A DNA stretch of 64,000 nt, taken from positions 124,001-188,000 of the forward strand of contig CBCOTE010000023.1 in NCBI GenBank assembly GCA_965112965.1. The letters run 5' to 3'. This DNA comes from CBCOTE01 sp965112965. Lineage in GTDB: Bacteria > Desulfobacterota > Desulfovibrionia > Desulfovibrionales > Desulfovibrionaceae. The translations under genes and the position numbers were made by a program. Shown one piece after another: positions 62,302 through 64,000 of this stretch (positions are counted from its first letter, which is position 1; the number at the start of each line of letters is the position of its first letter). Under the pieces are notes generated by a model that was given only the letters and a program-made list of their open reading frames with translations, had not been told where the DNA came from and made no database searches.

Positions 62302-63349
62302 TTACGATTTCGTAAATTATTACAGTGTGCTTTGTCACAGGCTTACCACCGACTGCAGGAATCAATTTAAACTACAGATAAACGCGTTATATAGGTTTAT
62401 GGCCTTGTTGTAATATCGAACTATTAGAGAATTGATCTGAGGCCTGAGTTACTATCGATGCTGCCATCAGCCCAATTAATCTTGGTCGCATCCTAATATC
62501 CAGGAGATCGGGCTATTGGATCTCTCTTAAGGCGCATAATATTTGGGCTACATTATTATTTTTTTGTCGGTATTGATAACTTCATCCGTCAGGTCAACAT
62601 TGACCTTAAGTTTTTGGCGTTATCGTCTTGCATGTTAACGTACCATTTTTAACAGCACCAAGACGCATGTTGAAAAAGTCTACAAATGTCTTTAATAATT
62701 TTTTTCTTTCGGACTTGAAATCTATAACACCCAAGATTTTTCAAAAATTTATAGTTCTAGTGCTGCTTTCCAATACGCTCAAAAAAAAGATAGGCGCAAT
62801 GCATGGGAAGGTGTCTTCTCCATTAAAAAACTTCGAACCTGCATATTTTAGATAGCTATTTTTTTCTGGAGTCTGCCACCATCGCATTGATTGCACTAAG
62901 GACTATATATAGATTATAATTAAAGGCGTTAATATCGACCATGTGTGTATTTCTGATAGGTGAGTTAGAACTAATTGCATCATATTCACTTTGAAAAATG
63001 CTGTTAATCAGACTGTTGTCTAGAGCAAAATTTGTGTGCAAACCTTCGTCATAGATATGAATGTCCTGGATGCTACCTAGAGAATTATTGCTTGTCGTCT
63101 ATATTATAAGATACTCGCTACCATAAAATTAAACTCGTCCAATGCGTTTTTTTTAAAAATTGGAAGCGAGAGGCTTAAGTGCGCTGTAGATTTTCAGAGA
63201 TCGCGAGTATAGAATAACGGCAATGGCATGTGAGGATGAAAGGCTTTGTTGTTCTAACTCCTATAGATATAATTAAAATTTTAGAAAGGATGGAGGCGAG
63301 GAAGACTTTGAATAGGCCAGGCCTCCCCGTCAAAAAAATCGTGGGCTGT
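62302..63349. other. Gene-free stretch between dnaB and the CBS gene
   Basis: About 1 kb without a supportable gene. The minus strand from about 63100 to 62856 is open for about 80 codons (NNSLGSIQDIHIYDEGL to MVADSRKK) but has no start and no recognised family; it could be the 3' relic of a lost gene or chance. No clear terminator after dnaB. Confidence 0.55.
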
Positions 63350-64000
63350 TTACGTCAGCGGATGTACCCTGTCCCGGGCCCAATAGATGAGTTTATATTT
63401 ATTTTTGATTTCTTCGACGATCTTGTTTTCCAAGGAGCGTTCCATTTTCATGATGCGGATGTAGGCTTGTCTGGTTTCCGCACCAAGAGTTTCGATATTG
63501 GTTAGGATACTCATAATACGCGCGTCGGCGTTGGTCAGGTCCTCGATGACTTGTTTGAGGGCGTCGGTCTGGTTGGGTAATTCCAGGCCCAATTGAACAC
63601 CACCATGTTTTACGCCAGTAATATCGATAAGCACTTTGAACACGTCCGAGTCAGTAATGATGCCGATAACTTTATTGTGTTCGTCTATCACAGGCAGGCT
63701 ACCTAGGCGTTTATTAGTCATGATCAGAGCCGCGGTCTCCACTGTATCCGTAGCGTTTACGGCAATGGGATCCTTTGTCATGATGTCCTTCACCTTAATT
63801 TCGGAGAGCAGGTAATATAGTTCATGTACATCCAAAGTGGTGGCCTTGGAGGGGGAAGCCTCCTTGATATCTCTGTCTGTTATGATGCCCACCAGCCGAC
63901 CTGTCTGGTCCACTACGGGTAGGCGTCGGATGTTTTTTTCCTTCATGATTTTAGCGACCTTCATCATAGAGACATCTGGTAGGGTTATGATCGGGCCACG
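63350..64000 (-). CDS. CBS-pair and ACT domain protein, AcuB-like (5' end outside window)
   Basis: The reading frame is open to the window end, so the gene continues beyond base 64000; the internal ATG at 63967 is not the true start because RGPIITLPDVSMMKVAKIMK reads through it in frame. Two CBS motifs follow: RRLPVVDQTGRLVGIITDRD and then VKDIMTKDPIAVNATDTVET with LGSLPVIDEHNKVIGIITDS. The C-terminal 90 residues have an ACT-like segment beginning GVQLGLELPNQTDALKQVIE. CBS pairs bind adenosine nucleotides; ACT domains bind amino acids. Function is otherwise unknown. Confidence 0.88.
   Translation of the reverse strand, partial: RGPIITLPDVSMMKVAKIMKEKNIRRLPVVDQTGRLVGIITDRDIKEASPSKATTLDVHELYYLLSEIKVKDIMTKDPIAVNATDTVETAALIMTNKRLGSLPVIDEHNKVIGIITDSDVFKVLIDITGVKHGGVQLGLELPNQTDALKQVIEDLTNADARIMSILTNIETLGAETRQAYIRIMKMERSLENKIVEEIKNKYKLIYWARDRVHPLT

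Noticed and set aside
1..64000. CRISPR array, insertion sequence, prophage or rRNA operon
   Set aside because: No regularly spaced direct repeats, transposase motifs, phage structural proteins or rRNA sequence were seen on reading through; only one tRNA was found.

Overview
The window looks like part of the chromosome of a deltaproteobacterium in the broad sense (Desulfobacterota), probably a host-restricted or otherwise genome-eroding lineage. Several features point that way: a selenocysteine-type SelD, a LysR regulator of the selenium-associated type, a NIL-domain polyferredoxin, an rsfS-gpmI pair, a CBS-ACT protein, and the gene content of the ribosomal cluster. The lineage is inferred from gene families and not proven. 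Intact genes cover only about 23-24 kb of the 64 kb (roughly 37 percent). Gaps of 3 to 15 kb separate them and hold no convincing intact gene. I saw no insertion sequence, phage, integron, CRISPR array or rRNA.

Layout. 1-6922 is the distal S10/spc/alpha ribosomal operon (rplR end, rpsE, a decayed rpmD, rplO, secY, map, rpmJ, rpsM, rpsK, rpsD, rpoA, rplQ). It is followed by a LysR-type regulator and typA (to 9949). 9950-14854 is gene-poor, with a possible metallophosphoesterase relic at its start. 14855-17288 (minus) holds nadE behind a small membrane coiled-coil protein. 20370-21416 (minus) is selD, which must be read through an in-frame TGA. 27090-27165 is a lone tRNA-Lys. 31742-34156 is rsfS, gpmI and a small zinc-ribbon protein. 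34157-49429 is a 15-kb stretch with no recognisable gene. 49430-54544 (minus) holds a ferredoxin, a CpoB/YbgF-like lipoprotein, lspA and ileS, preceded by a decayed chemotaxis receptor. 56923-57972 (minus) is an acyltransferase. 59697-62301 is rpsF-rpsR-rplI-dnaB. The 3' part of a CBS-ACT gene closes the window.

How the genes work together. The survivors are mostly core functions: ribosome, secretion, transcription, replication, N-terminal Met removal, lipoprotein processing, NAD synthesis and glycolysis. The recognisable losses are dispensable or niche functions (a chemotaxis receptor, ribosomal protein L30, possibly a phosphoesterase).

The most interesting item is selD. Read from ATG 21416, the codon at the catalytic Cys/Sec position is TGA. 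The downstream mRNA forms a perfect 7-bp hairpin at bacterial-SECIS distance, the lysine three residues further on is kept, and the full length (348 residues) matches the family. This is a selenoprotein that ordinary gene calling would truncate. A second genome-wide signal is the large excess of 7-9 nt A/T runs in the gene-free DNA.
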